Below, in pieces: positions 24,184-33,255 of a DNA stretch of 64,000 nt. The first letter of the stretch is position 1, and every line of letters starts with the position of its first letter. The stretch is from Clostridium rectalis (GTDB lineage: Bacteria > Bacillota > Clostridia > Clostridiales > Clostridiaceae), in assembly GCF_900626095.1 (NCBI RefSeq), contig NZ_UYZZ01000004.1:248001-312000 (forward strand). The letters are read 5' to 3'. Made by a program: the position numbers and the translations under genes. The notes below the pieces were generated by a model. That model was not told the origin of the DNA, searched no databases, and worked only from the letters and a program-made list of their open reading frames with translations.

Positions 24184-25286
24184 TGGTTATTTTTATGAAT
24201 AATTTAAAAAGAATATTTAAATCTAAATCTAATTTTATATTTATGGTCATCTTTCCTATAATTCTTATTATAATTCTTATTTCATTTAATAATGGAGAGG
24301 CTAAAATTTCTATTGGAGTTATAGACAATGATAATACTAAACTTACAGAAGCTTTTATAAACCAAATAGAGAAGGAAAATAAAATAAATTATATAGATCA
24401 GTCTGAAATAAAAGATTTTTTATTAAATTTAAAAAATGACTATATAATTGAAATTCCAAAGAATTTTACTAAGGATATAATAAGGGGACAGGATGTAAAA
24501 ATAAAAGGTTTTTTTATAAATGGAACTAATGCTTCTAAAGCCCCTAAATACAGCATGGAGAGTTTTGTAAATTCTGCAAAAACTATAGCGATATCTTCTA
24601 AAGGAGATGAGGATACTTTTTATAAAGCAATTGATAAATATAATGAAGGAATACTTAATGTACAAAATAAAAATACTAATAATACTTTAGTAAGTAAGAA
24701 AAATATATCTTTTTCCTTGGGATTTTTGGCATTTAATATGTTAATGCTAGGTGTTAATATTACTTCTATAGTTTTGAAAGACAAACAAAGTAAAATATAT
24801 TATAGAATATTTACAGCACCAGTTAGTCCTAAAAAGTATACTATTCAAAATTTATTAAGTTTCTTAGTAGTTTTATTATTACAAATTATAGTGATATTTG
24901 CTTTTATTATAGGGATATTAAAAATGCAAATCCCCTCTCTTTTTGAAACTTTTTTATTGTTTATGTTTTATTCTGTGTTTATTGTATCCTTTGCATTATT
25001 TTTATGCAGTAATTCAAAGGATTTAAGGACTGTTTCTACCATTTCAAACATTACAATTACTCCAATGGCAATGCTAGGAGGGTGCTTTTGGCCAATAGAG
25101 ATTATGCCAGAAATACTACAGAAAATTTCTAATTTTATTCCTATAACCTGGATGTTAAGGGCTGTAAATAAACTTATGTATAATAATAGCTTATACAATA
25201 TATTGCCAGAAATATCAATATTATCTCTTTTTACAATAGTATTTCTTCTATTAGCCTGCTGGAGAAAAGAAGATATAATAATTTAA
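24183..25286 (+). CDS. ABC-2 type permease, subunit 2
   Basis: A 367-residue permease of the same fold as the preceding gene: one helix at about 17-36 (NFIFMVIFPIILIIILISF), an extracellular domain, then a five- or six-helix bundle from about 178. The interface loop is YYRIFTAPVSPKKYTIQNLL, close to the family's R-x-TP/AP pattern, and the end helices hold MAMLGGCFWPIEIMPEILQK, a very typical ABC-2 phrase. GGAGAG sits 7 bases before the ATG at 24183. Together with the previous two genes it forms one exporter, probably for a drug, peptide or lipid. Confidence 0.9.
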   Translation: MVIFMNNLKRIFKSKSNFIFMVIFPIILIIILISFNNGEAKISIGVIDNDNTKLTEAFINQIEKENKINYIDQSEIKDFLLNLKNDYIIEIPKNFTKDIIRGQDVKIKGFFINGTNASKAPKYSMESFVNSAKTIAISSKGDEDTFYKAIDKYNEGILNVQNKNTNNTLVSKKNISFSLGFLAFNMLMLGVNITSIVLKDKQSKIYYRIFTAPVSPKKYTIQNLLSFLVVLLLQIIVIFAFIIGILKMQIPSLFETFLLFMFYSVFIVSFALFLCSNSKDLRTVSTISNITITPMAMLGGCFWPIEIMPEILQKISNFIPITWMLRAVNKLMYNNSLYNILPEISILSLFTIVFLLLACWRKEDIII

Positions 25287-25293
25287 AGTATAG

Positions 25294-25332
25294 TTAAAAT
25301 AGTGCAGAAATTTTTTTTCTTCACTATTTTAA
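25294..25332 (+). terminator. Hairpin between exporter and two-component genes
   Basis: TTAAAATAGTG (25294-25304) pairs with CACTATTTTAA (25322-25332), an 11-bp stem with a T-rich 17-base loop and no strong T-tract after it. It may be a weak terminator that lowers expression of the downstream kinase-regulator pair. Confidence 0.4.
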
Positions 25333-25435
25333 TTAGAAAGGTTTATTTATTTGTATTAGGCTTTTAGCAACCTTATAATATATATACTTCTAGTTTTCGT
25401 TAAAAATTAAAACCAGGGTAAAGGGTGGGAATATT

Positions 25436-26530
25436 TTGGAAAAATTATTTAAATTGGGTTTCTATGCTTTTATAATTGCAATAGGTATAATAAAATGGAA
25501 TATATCTTACTTTTTTATTGCTTCTATATTAATAGCAATGATTATGGATATCTTAATAGAAAGATATGTAAAATCTAAAGCAGTTATATATTTAGAATCT
25601 TTAATAATAATTTTTATAAGTTATTATATAAAGGAATTTAGTGTTTTTTTATGCATTTGTTCTTATGAATTAATAAAGAGGGAGGAATATAGTGGTTTAT
25701 TCTTAATAATACCTTTTGTTATAAATTTAAATATAGAAGAGATACCAATTTATACACTGTTATTTTTTATAGTAATTTTTTATGGATATACTTACAGTAA
25801 ATATATAAAAGAACAGAAAAAATATAAGAGATTATATGATTCTGAAAGAAGAATAACTTATGAGTTAGAAGGAACAAAAAATAGGCTTATTAATTCATAT
25901 ATAAAGATAGAACATTTAACAGAAGTAAGAGAAAGAAACAGAATAGCAAGAGAAATACATGATAAAGTAGGGCATAATATTGCAGGTATTTATATGCAAT
26001 TACAAGCAGCATCTAAACTAAAAAATATAAATCAAGAAAAGTCTTATGAGTTATTGGACAAATCTATTGAAGAGCTTTCTAAGGCTTTAAGTCTATTAAA
26101 AGAGACGGTGTATAATATAAAATCCTTAGAGACTACTGGAATAAATTATATAAATAAAATAATAGAAAACTTTAATTATTGTAAGGTTAATTTTAATTAC
26201 AGAGGAGATTTTAATAATATTCCTTCAAATATAATGGAAATTATAGCTACAAACATTAAAGAATCATTAACAAACGCTTCAAAATACTCTAATGCAGAAA
26301 AAATTTATATAAATTTAGAAAGAAACGAAAAATATATAAGATTATATATAAAGGATAATGGAGTAGGGTGCAATGAGATAAAAGAGGGGTTAGGTATTAG
26401 TGGTATGAAGGAGAGGATAAAAAATATTGGAGGGAGTATTTCTATAGATTCTAAAGAGGGGTTTTTAATAGTATGTATTATTCCAATTGGGGAGTTAGAG
26501 GTGAATATTTTTGAAGATTGTAATAGCTGA
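25436..26530 (+). CDS. Sensor histidine kinase, NarX/DesK/LiaS type (HisKA_3)
   Basis: A 364-residue kinase. The first 120 residues form about four to five membrane helices with almost no extracellular loop, as in intramembrane-sensing kinases of the LiaS/DesK group. A short coiled linker leads to the HisKA_3 motif REIHDKVGHNIAGIYMQLQ with the His at residue 175. The ATPase domain has IKESLTNASKYSNAEKIYI (N-box), DNGVGCNEIKEGLGISGMKERI and GGSISIDSKEG. The start is a TTG at 25436, with AGGGTGG about 7 bases upstream. The response regulator start lies inside its 3' end. Located directly behind an ABC-2 exporter, it probably senses the exported compound or membrane stress and controls that exporter. 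Confidence 0.92.
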   Translation: MEKLFKLGFYAFIIAIGIIKWNISYFFIASILIAMIMDILIERYVKSKAVIYLESLIIIFISYYIKEFSVFLCICSYELIKREEYSGLFLIIPFVINLNIEEIPIYTLLFFIVIFYGYTYSKYIKEQKKYKRLYDSERRITYELEGTKNRLINSYIKIEHLTEVRERNRIAREIHDKVGHNIAGIYMQLQAASKLKNINQEKSYELLDKSIEELSKALSLLKETVYNIKSLETTGINYINKIIENFNYCKVNFNYRGDFNNIPSNIMEIIATNIKESLTNASKYSNAEKIYINLERNEKYIRLYIKDNGVGCNEIKEGLGISGMKERIKNIGGSISIDSKEGFLIVCIIPIGELEVNIFEDCNS

Positions 26531-27134
26531 TGATGATGGGTTGATAAGAGACAGTCTTAAATTAATTTTAGAGCTTGAAGGAGATATTAAGGTTATTGGC
26601 ACAGTATCTAATGGTAATGAGGCAATAGAGTTTTGTAGAAAAAATGAGGCTGATATAGTACTTATGGATGTAAGAATGCCAATTTTAGATGGAGTTTTGG
26701 CCACAAAAGAAATAAAAAAGGAAAATCCGAGTATTAAAGTTATTATATTAACTACCTTTAAAGATGATGAATATATAGCTCAGGCAATAAAAAATGGAGC
26801 TGAGGGATATATACTTAAAAATCAATCATCAGATAATATTATAAATAGTATTAGAACAGTTTATAATGGTAATGGAGTATTTCAAAGTGAAATTCTAAAT
26901 TCAATAATGGGTATGATAGGAGAAAATAAAAAAACTGAAGAAAAAATACTTCTAACAGAAAGGGAATTTCAAGTACTAAAACTAATAGGGCAAGGATTAT
27001 CCAATAGGGAAATTTCAAAAAAGCTTTATTTAAGCGAAGGTACTATTAGAAATTATGTAACGAATTTGCTTGAAAAATTACAATTAAGGGATAGAACACA
27101 ACTTGCAATATATTTTTTAAAAAATATAGAGTGA
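26511..27134 (+). CDS. NarL/LuxR-family response regulator
   Basis: A 207-residue regulator and partner of the overlapping kinase. The receiver domain has ADDD at 6-9, the phosphorylated D53 in DIVLMDVRMP, the switch Thr in IILTTFKDD, and the Lys of YILKNQ. A LuxR-type helix-turn-helix follows at about 143-200 (LTEREFQVLKLIGQGLSN, SEGTIRNYVTNLLEKL). The start is a TTG at 26511, 7 bases after AGAGGTG; no in-frame ATG or GTG lies nearby. The 20-base overlap with the kinase gene indicates coupled translation. Likely target: the exporter operon just upstream, which is the usual arrangement. Confidence 0.93.
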   Translation: MKIVIADDDGLIRDSLKLILELEGDIKVIGTVSNGNEAIEFCRKNEADIVLMDVRMPILDGVLATKEIKKENPSIKVIILTTFKDDEYIAQAIKNGAEGYILKNQSSDNIINSIRTVYNGNGVFQSEILNSIMGMIGENKKTEEKILLTEREFQVLKLIGQGLSNREISKKLYLSEGTIRNYVTNLLEKLQLRDRTQLAIYFLKNIE

Positions 27135-27167
27135 TTTACTATTATTTATATAAATATACAGAATAAA

Positions 27168-27199
27168 AATAAGGAACCATGTTTTAATGGTTCCTTATT
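27168..27199. terminator. Bidirectional terminator
   Basis: AATAAGGAACCAT (27168-27180) and ATGGTTCCTTATT (27187-27199) form a perfect 13-bp stem with the loop GTTTTA. T-rich bases follow on the plus strand (TTATTCTTT), and the minus-strand exit is also T-rich. It separates the converging regulator and lipoprotein genes. Confidence 0.85.
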
Positions 27200-27201
27200 C
27201 T

Positions 27202-27777
27202 TTAAAGTTCTTTAAAACTATTTATAATTTTATCTAATTCAGCTTTGCTTTTATCAAATTTACTTTGGCTTGTCCATGTAGTGATTTGGTAAAAGCCCTT
27301 TTTACCCTCAATTAAAGCAATATTATATTTAATTTTTATTTCACCTATTTCTCCAGAAAATTCATATTGCTTTGATTTATTTCCATTAATTTTAATGTCT
27401 TTTGCATTAGTTACTTTTGAATTTTTAACAGATTTTTTCATTTCTGTAGTTAGCAAATTAAAATACTTATCTAATGTAAAGGATGATGCAAAATCTTTTT
27501 TTGATTCAGATATTGCAAGTACACATTTTTCTTTAAGTTTATCTGCTAATTGAATAGTAGCTTGTGGGTTTTGAAGATTTTCAGTTGTATAAGATTTAGG
27601 AACAGTAATCTGACAAAGATTATCTTTACTTTTTACTACTTTAGTTTCTTCAACATTTTCCTTAACTTCTTTTTTAGTATTAGTTGCAGTATCCTTTGAT
27701 TTTCCACAGCCCAGTATAGTTGTACACATAATAATTGAGATAAAGCAGCAAATAGCTTTTAATGTAAATTTTTTCAC
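27202..27777 (-). CDS. Lipoprotein, PsbP/DcrB-like fold
   Basis: A 191-residue lipoprotein. The signal peptide MKKFTLKAICCFISIIMCTT ends in the lipobox ILGC, with the lipidated Cys at residue 24, followed by a Lys/Thr/Glu-rich linker. The mature domain (about 50-190) has the alternating strands of PsbP/DUF1795/DcrB-like proteins: LCQITVPKSYTTE, TLDKYFNLLTTEM, SKQYEFSGEIGEIKIKYNIA, KGFYQITTWTSQ, ending AELDKIINSFKEL. Two GTG codons stand in tandem; GGAGG is 4 bases from the first and 7 bases from the second, so I use the second (27777). Monocistronic. Function in this family is not settled. The upstream stretch to 28187 holds no other gene that I can see. Confidence 0.82.
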   Translation of the reverse strand: MKKFTLKAICCFISIIMCTTILGCGKSKDTATNTKKEVKENVEETKVVKSKDNLCQITVPKSYTTENLQNPQATIQLADKLKEKCVLAISESKKDFASSFTLDKYFNLLTTEMKKSVKNSKVTNAKDIKINGNKSKQYEFSGEIGEIKIKYNIALIEGKKGFYQITTWTSQSKFDKSKAELDKIINSFKEL

Positions 27778-28187
27778 CACATTTCCTCCTCAAATTCATG
27801 TTATAACCATATATTAATAATTTATAAATTAATGTTAAAACATGTTATAACATATTATAACATTATTGTACAAGTTTTTGAAAAATTTTGCAATATAATT
27901 TTATTAAGATAAAATTATAATTAAATATTTTTAAATTGGAATTTTATATTGAAACAAATGTAAAATACATTGGTTATTTAAAGATTTTATATTAAATAAA
28001 GAAATATTGTTAGGACTAAGGGCAAAGACTTATTTTAATATAATATATAATTGAAAATTTTAGAAAAGTAATTATATGGTTAGTTCAATGAATTTTTATT
28101 TAATATTTATAGAGAATATTAAATAAAATTGGGTAAAACATATAGTATATAGGAAAATATATACTAATATATGGAGCTGTGAAAAAT

Positions 28188-28721
28188 ATGAGAATAGGAT
28201 TAATAAGGCATTTTAAAGTTGATTTATTAAGGAAAAATTTTATGACTTCAGATGAGTATAGGGAATATAATAGGGAATATGATAAGGCTGAAGTTATAAA
28301 AAATGAAATTATTATAAATGAAAGTTGGGATAAATGCTATTGTAGTAGCTTACCTAGGGCTATTATTACAGCTAAAACTTTATATGATGGAGAAATAATT
28401 ATTTCAGACAAATTGGTGGAAATTCCAGCTATGGCGGTAATAAAGTTAGCTATTCCACTACCCTATTATGCTTGGTCTTTATTAAGTAGAGTAGCGTGGG
28501 GTAGAAATCATGCTTCTCAACCGGAGGGCAGATTAGAAAGTTTAAAGAGAATTAATTATTTTATAGATTATATATTAGAAAATGAGAAAGATTCTAACAT
28601 TCTTATTGTAAGCCATGCAGGAGCATTATATGAAATGAGAAAGATTCTTATAAATAAAGGATTTACAGGAGACTGGTTTTTAAAACCCAGAAACGGTAAA
28701 CTATATATTTTAAAAAAATAA
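28188..28721 (+). CDS. Histidine phosphatase superfamily protein (phosphoglycerate-mutase-like)
   Basis: A 177-residue enzyme of the histidine phosphatase superfamily. The catalytic motif is LIRHFKVD (usual form RHG or RHA; here RHF), the second Arg is in SSLPRAIITAKTL, and the second His is in LIVSHAGALYEMRK. A Glu is found in QPEGRLESLKRINYF. It is shorter than phosphoglycerate mutases and close to small phosphatases of the SixA/CobC type. GTG 28179 is too near the GGAG at 28173-28176; the ATG at 28188 has 11 bases of spacing and is preferred. The substrate is not predictable. It stands alone, with an AT-rich hairpin downstream. Confidence 0.82.
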   Translation: MRIGLIRHFKVDLLRKNFMTSDEYREYNREYDKAEVIKNEIIINESWDKCYCSSLPRAIITAKTLYDGEIIISDKLVEIPAMAVIKLAIPLPYYAWSLLSRVAWGRNHASQPEGRLESLKRINYFIDYILENEKDSNILIVSHAGALYEMRKILINKGFTGDWFLKPRNGKLYILKK

Positions 28722-29143
28722 TATTAATAAAAATATTTTAAACTATAAATAATAATTTCAAAAATATTTTTATTAGTATGGCAGAGTATAAAAATTTCAG
28801 CTATTTTAGTGTATAGTTATTACTTTTTCCTTTAAAGTATGGTTCTAAACCCTACTTTAAACAACTTTTTTACAATAATTTTATATAAGTAGTTTTTTAT
28901 ATTTTTGTATGTTACTATTATATAGTTTGATTTTAAAGAGGATTATTTAAAATTTAAACAGAGAGTATATAGAATATAAACAGAAGATAAATAGAGTTCT
29001 AAGGTTTTAAAGGGAGTATTATTTTATAAAACCTTAGAAATTGTTACCTATAACCTATTAACTTTTTATCCCTGACCTCTAAAGGAATTGAATATTAAAG
29101 ATGCTAGGTATGGGTCAAAAATAATATATGAGGATGATTAGGT
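28722..29143 (+). promoter_or_regulatory. Structured leader upstream of the RNA helicase gene
   Basis: No gene is visible. Three hairpins occur in order: TAATAAAAATATTTT (28725-28739) with 28761-28775, probably the terminator of the phosphatase gene; TTTAAAGTA-T-GGTT (28831-28844) with AACC-C-TACTTTAAA (28848-28861), followed by CAACTTTTTTAC, terminator-like; and TTCTAAGGTTTTA (28997-29009) with TAAAACCTTAGAA (29027-29039), 13 bp, about 105 bases before the helicase start. Long structured leaders are known for cold-shock RNA helicase genes. Confidence 0.45.
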
Positions 29144-30586
29144 ATGAGTAAATTAAATTTTGAACATTTTAAATTAAGTAACGAAATATTAAAGTCTTTA
29201 AAGGGGCTAGGGTATATTAACCCTTCAAAGGTTCAGGAAGAGGTTATTCCTTTTGTACTTGAAAATAAGGATGTTATAGTAAAATCTCAAACTGGTAGCG
29301 GAAAGACAGCAGCCTTTGGAATTCCAGTTTGTGAAAAAATAGATGTTGAGGAAAAGAAGCCTCAGGTATTAATTCTTACTCCAACTAGAGAGCTTGCAGT
29401 GCAGATAAAAGAGGATATTTTTAAAATAGGTAGATTTAAAAAAATAAGATGTGCTGCTGTTTTTGGGAAACAGCCTATGAATTTACAAAAAAGTGAGTTG
29501 AAACAAAGAGTTCATATAGTAGTTGGAACTCCTGGTAGAACTTTTGATCATATTAAAAGGGGTAATTTAGATTTAGAGAAAATAAAATATTTTATTTTAG
29601 ATGAGGCAGATGAAATGTTAAATATGGGATTTATCGATCAGGTAAAGGACATAATAAATGCTTTGCCTAAAAATAGAGTAACTATGTTATTTTCTGCAAC
29701 TATGCCTGAGGAAATTGAAAGGCTTTGTAAAAAATATATGGTAAATCCAAGTAAAATAGAAATTCACCCTGAAAATGTTACTACAGATACTATTGAAGAA
29801 ATGTATTATGAAGTTGAAAAGGATAGTAAGTTTCAGCTTTTAAAAAAGATAATATATACTGAAAGTCCTAATAGTTGTATCTTATTTTGTAATACCAAAG
29901 ATGCTGTAGATACTTTATTAAATAATATGAAAAAGAGTAAGTTTTCTTGTGAAGCTATTCATGGTGGTATGGACCAAAGGGATAGATTAGAGACTATGAA
30001 AAGATTTAAAGAGGGAGAGTTTCAGTTTTTAGTTGCTACAGATGTTGCAGCTAGAGGAATTCATATTGAAAATATAACTCATGTAATTAATTATGAGGTT
30101 CCTATGGAGAAAGAGAGCTATGTACACAGAATTGGAAGAACAGGTCGTGCAGGAAATGAAGGAAAGGCTATAACTTTTGCATATAATTATGAGCTTAAAT
30201 TTTTGAAAAATATAAAAGAGTATATTGGTCATGATATGGTTAAAAAAGATACTCCTTCAGAAATTCAGGTACAAGAGGGTAAAAAAGATTTCGAATATAA
30301 ATTAAAACATAAGGTTAAACCAAAATTAAAAAATAATAAATTAGATAATGAAATTACTAAAATATATATAAGCGCAGGGAAGAAAAAAAAGATAAGACCA
30401 GGAGATATTGTAGGTGCCATTAGTAATATAGACGGTGTTTACGCTGAGGATATTGGAATAATTGATGTTAATGATACCCATTCTTATGTAGATATTCTTA
30501 ATGGAAAAGGGAATTTAGTCATAAGAAGTCTTCATAAAAAGAATATAAAGGGGAAAGAAGTTAGAGTTCAAAAAGCAGTTAAATAA
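29144..30586 (+). CDS. dbpA: DEAD-box ATP-dependent RNA helicase, DbpA type
   Basis: A 480-residue RNA helicase. All motifs are intact: QTGSGKT (49-55), PTRELAVQ, GTPGRTFDHI, DEAD at 153-156, SAT at 184-186, HGGMDQRDR, ATDVAARGIHI, and HRIGRTGRAG. The C-terminal 75 residues (KIYISAGKKKKIRPGDIVGA... HKKNIKGKEVRVQKAVK) match the DbpA RNA-binding domain, which targets 23S rRNA hairpin 92 during assembly of the large ribosomal subunit. Family knowledge therefore points to ribosome biogenesis, with a cold-shock role also likely. The ATG has GAGGATGATTAGGT upstream, a modest ribosome site, so translation may be tuned by the structured leader. A strong terminator follows. Confidence 0.94.
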   Translation: MSKLNFEHFKLSNEILKSLKGLGYINPSKVQEEVIPFVLENKDVIVKSQTGSGKTAAFGIPVCEKIDVEEKKPQVLILTPTRELAVQIKEDIFKIGRFKKIRCAAVFGKQPMNLQKSELKQRVHIVVGTPGRTFDHIKRGNLDLEKIKYFILDEADEMLNMGFIDQVKDIINALPKNRVTMLFSATMPEEIERLCKKYMVNPSKIEIHPENVTTDTIEEMYYEVEKDSKFQLLKKIIYTESPNSCILFCNTKDAVDTLLNNMKKSKFSCEAIHGGMDQRDRLETMKRFKEGEFQFLVATDVAARGIHIENITHVINYEVPMEKESYVHRIGRTGRAGNEGKAITFAYNYELKFLKNIKEYIGHDMVKKDTPSEIQVQEGKKDFEYKLKHKVKPKLKNNKLDNEITKIYISAGKKKKIRPGDIVGAISNIDGVYAEDIGIIDVNDTHSYVDILNGKGNLVIRSLHKKNIKGKEVRVQKAVK

Positions 30587-30588
30587 AC

Positions 30589-30625
30589 AAAGACTTGGAT
30601 AAAAATATTATCCAAGTCTTTTTAT
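30589..30625 (+). terminator. Terminator of the helicase gene
   Basis: AAAGACTTGGATAA (30589-30602) pairs perfectly with TTATCCAAGTCTTT (30608-30621), loop AAATA, ending in TTTAT. The next 260 bases up to 30889 contain no recognisable gene, only a CCCTAGA/TTTAGAGAGGG partial complement near 30695-30725 and a TATAAT box at 30876-30881. Confidence 0.9.
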
Positions 30626-30889
30626 CTTTTGGCTATTATAAGTAGCATTCACATCTGTTATATATGGGGATATCTGTTGGCGCGACCCTAGATAATTTTT
30701 TCTAAATATAAGATTTAGAGAGGGATTTTCATAAATAGACTCCATGTGAGTTTAATAATCATTTGATATTAGAGTAGGACTAAATTTAAAAATAATGTGA
30801 TAAAATATTACTATTTTTACTATGATATATTAATAAAACATATATTAGGATTATATAAATTTTTTAGAAATAGTGTATAATAATGAATA

Positions 30890-32251
30890 GTGGGAATTTT
30901 TACCGTTAGTATTCTTATAAATCCTAATGTGGTAAAGGCTAAGGATAGTAAAAAACTTAATTTGAAGGAAAATATTATTCCATTAAAAACAGTACAAGCT
31001 GAAAATGGTTTTGAGGATTTGTTACCTTTAAAAAATATATTGAAAAATAAAAAAATAGTTTCAGTAGGGGAAGCTACCCATGGTACAAAAGAATTTTTTC
31101 AGGCAAAGCATAGAATGTTTGAATTTTTAGTGGAGGAAATGGGATACACATTATTTGCCATGGAAGCAGGATTTGGCGATGCTAGGGTAGTAAATGATTA
31201 CATATTGAATGGAAAAGGAACTGCAAAGGGTGCGGTAAAGCAATTATTATATTGGGTGTGGACTACTGAAGAAGTTTTAGATATGGTTAATTGGATGAGA
31301 AAATATAATGAGAATCCTCAGCATAAGAAAAAAATTAAATTTTATGGATTTGACATACAAACTATACAAATAGATAAAAAAAAGGTTTTGGAATATTTAG
31401 GGATTGTTGATATACAAGGGGTAGAAAAATTTAACCAGGCTTTTATAAAATGTGACAATGCATTTATATTAAAAGATGAAGAAGTAAAAAACCTTAAAGA
31501 TACTTTAGAAGGTCTAATGAAAATATTCCAAAGTAATAAAGATAAATATATAAAAAAATCTTCTAAAAGTGAATATGAGATTGTACAAAAGAATTTAGAT
31601 ACAATATATAAGTTTATAAATTTACAGTATGTAACAAGAAATGGTGGTTCCTATGTAAATTACAGAGATATATCTATGGCGGAAAATGTTAAATGGATAT
31701 TAGATTATGAAAAGCAATTTGGTAATGATAAGATAATGCTTTGGGCACATAATGGTCATGTAAGTACTAAAATAAATGGTTATAACCCCATGGGGGGACA
31801 TCTTAGAAATATGTTTAAAGATGATATGTATATTATAGGCCAGGAGTTTAATAAAGGCGGATTTAGAGCTCTACCATTGGGAGATAGTACTTCTATGAAA
31901 AATTTTAATATAACTGAGGATTTTCCAAATACATTTTCTTCGATTTTAAAGGAAGCTAATACGCCAATATTTTTCATGGATTTTAAAAATGCTTCAAAGG
32001 ACAAACATATTAAGGAATGGCTGTTAAAACCTCAGGGAGTGCATGCTATTGGAGCGGCATATAGTGAGACTACACCAGCATATAGTTTTGCGGGAATAGT
32101 TCCTAGTGAGTGTTTTGATGGTGTAATATTTGTTGAAAATACCACTGCATCTGTACCTATGGAATATAATAATAGTAATAATAAGCCCTCAAAGGATATG
32201 ATCATAAATTATTTAAAATTATTACCACTAATAAATCTAATTAGGAAATAG
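30890..32251 (+). CDS. Erythromycin-esterase-like protein with an abnormal N-terminus
   Basis: A 453-codon frame matching the erythromycin esterase family (PF05139): SVGEATHGTKEFFQAKHRMF with the key Glu and His, LFAMEAGFGDARVVNDYI, VWTTEEVLDMVNWMRKYN, FYGFDIQ and LWAHNGHVS. Members hydrolyse macrolide lactones or unknown esters; most clostridial ones are unproven. The 5' end is odd: the first codon is GTG 30890 with no Shine-Dalgarno site, an in-frame TGA lies at 30884-30886, and a TATAAT box lies only 8 bases upstream. The start reads MGIFTVSILINPNVVKA-KD, the back half of a signal peptide without a basic front. The front may be deleted or shifted by an indel. A terminator follows. Confidence 0.75.
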   Translation: MGIFTVSILINPNVVKAKDSKKLNLKENIIPLKTVQAENGFEDLLPLKNILKNKKIVSVGEATHGTKEFFQAKHRMFEFLVEEMGYTLFAMEAGFGDARVVNDYILNGKGTAKGAVKQLLYWVWTTEEVLDMVNWMRKYNENPQHKKKIKFYGFDIQTIQIDKKKVLEYLGIVDIQGVEKFNQAFIKCDNAFILKDEEVKNLKDTLEGLMKIFQSNKDKYIKKSSKSEYEIVQKNLDTIYKFINLQYVTRNGGSYVNYRDISMAENVKWILDYEKQFGNDKIMLWAHNGHVSTKINGYNPMGGHLRNMFKDDMYIIGQEFNKGGFRALPLGDSTSMKNFNITEDFPNTFSSILKEANTPIFFMDFKNASKDKHIKEWLLKPQGVHAIGAAYSETTPAYSFAGIVPSECFDGVIFVENTTASVPMEYNNSNNKPSKDMIINYLKLLPLINLIRK

Positions 32252-32276
32252 GTTGCTTAATTGCTTTATATTATAG

Positions 32277-32312
32277 GGCTGCAGATAAATAAAAATTATC
32301 CGCAGTCTTTTA
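32277..32312 (+). terminator. Terminator of the esterase-like gene
   Basis: GGCTGCAGATAA (32277-32288) pairs with TTATCCGCAGTC (32296-32307) with one mismatch and one G-U pair, followed by TTTTATT. Confidence 0.75.
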
Positions 32313-32428
32313 TTATAAATAATTAATAAAGATTTAATAAAATTTTAAGAATTTAATATGAAGTAATTAAGAGTCATATAGTAAATTATATACATAGAGA
32401 ATAAATTTTATACGATAGGTGAGGGAAT

Positions 32429-33130
32429 ATGGAAAGATTAGAGGAAACTTTAAAAAAGTATAAAAGTATTATTATTTTGACTGTAATATTAGCTTTCGTA
32501 GGTGCATTATGTTATTTGTATAGATATGAAATTGAATATGTTTTTAGTTTATTAAAAAATCAGGATCAATTTAAAGAGTATTTACTATCCTTTGGTCCAT
32601 TAGCTATAGTGGTTTTTGGAATAATGCAAGTACTTCAAGTTGTGATATTTTTCATACCAGGTGAGGTAATTCAAGCCGTAGGAGGATATGCATTTGGCAC
32701 TTGGCAAGCAACTTTGGTTTCCATAATTGGAATAGATATGGGAGCTACTATATTATTTTTAGTGACAAAAAAATATAGAAGTAAATTAGTTAATAAAGTT
32801 GTTCCAGTAAAAATTAAGAACTCCTTAGAAAAAACCTTAAATTCAAAGAAATTAAATTTAGTGGTTTTCCTTCTATATCTTTTACCTGGAATGCCTAAGG
32901 ATGCTATGATTTTTTTATGTGCACTATCTGAAATATCATTTAAAGATTATATGCTATATTCAACCCTTGGAAGAATACCAGCTTTAACTTTATCCTGTTA
33001 TTATGGGCATAATATAGCATTAGGTAATAAATCAATAGTACTTATTGCGACTATAATAATAGTGGTAATAGTTTTAATAGGCATATTTTTTAAAGATAGC
33101 ATATTAAAGAATATAGAAAAAGTTAATTAA
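32429..33130 (+). CDS. TVP38/TMEM64 family (VTT/DedA-like) membrane protein
   Basis: A 233-residue integral membrane protein of the VTT-domain family, related to DedA. After an N-terminal helix (about 13-30) come the family landmarks: FFIPGEVIQAVGGYAFGTWQA (about 73-93), a re-entrant-loop motif, GIDMGATILFLVTKKY, and LLYLLPGMPKDAMIFLCAL (about 147-165), the second half-site with its conserved proline-glycine. Two helices close the protein. Relatives scramble or recycle lipid carriers such as undecaprenyl phosphate; that role is inferred. GGTGAGGG precedes the ATG. Monocistronic, with its own terminator at 33141. Confidence 0.9.
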   Translation: MERLEETLKKYKSIIILTVILAFVGALCYLYRYEIEYVFSLLKNQDQFKEYLLSFGPLAIVVFGIMQVLQVVIFFIPGEVIQAVGGYAFGTWQATLVSIIGIDMGATILFLVTKKYRSKLVNKVVPVKIKNSLEKTLNSKKLNLVVFLLYLLPGMPKDAMIFLCALSEISFKDYMLYSTLGRIPALTLSCYYGHNIALGNKSIVLIATIIIVVIVLIGIFFKDSILKNIEKVN

Positions 33131-33140
33131 AATAGAGTAT

Positions 33141-33178
33141 AAAAAGTTATTAGCGTATAATTAGTTGATAACTTTTTT
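33141..33178 (+). terminator. Terminator of the TVP38-like gene
   Basis: AAAAAGTTAT (33141-33150) pairs with ATAACTTTTT (33168-33177), a 10-bp stem ending in a T-run, 10 bases after the stop codon. Confidence 0.75.
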
Positions 33179-33255
33179 CATTTTTTATAGCCTAAAATAA
33201 CAGAAATAAGATATACTATAGAATAGAAATTAAAATTGTACGGGAGAGAATATAT

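Noticed and set aside
30890-32251. Macrolide resistance determinant
   Set aside because: Only the general family motifs are visible. Most clostridial members are uncharacterised and this copy has a doubtful start, so no resistance claim is made.
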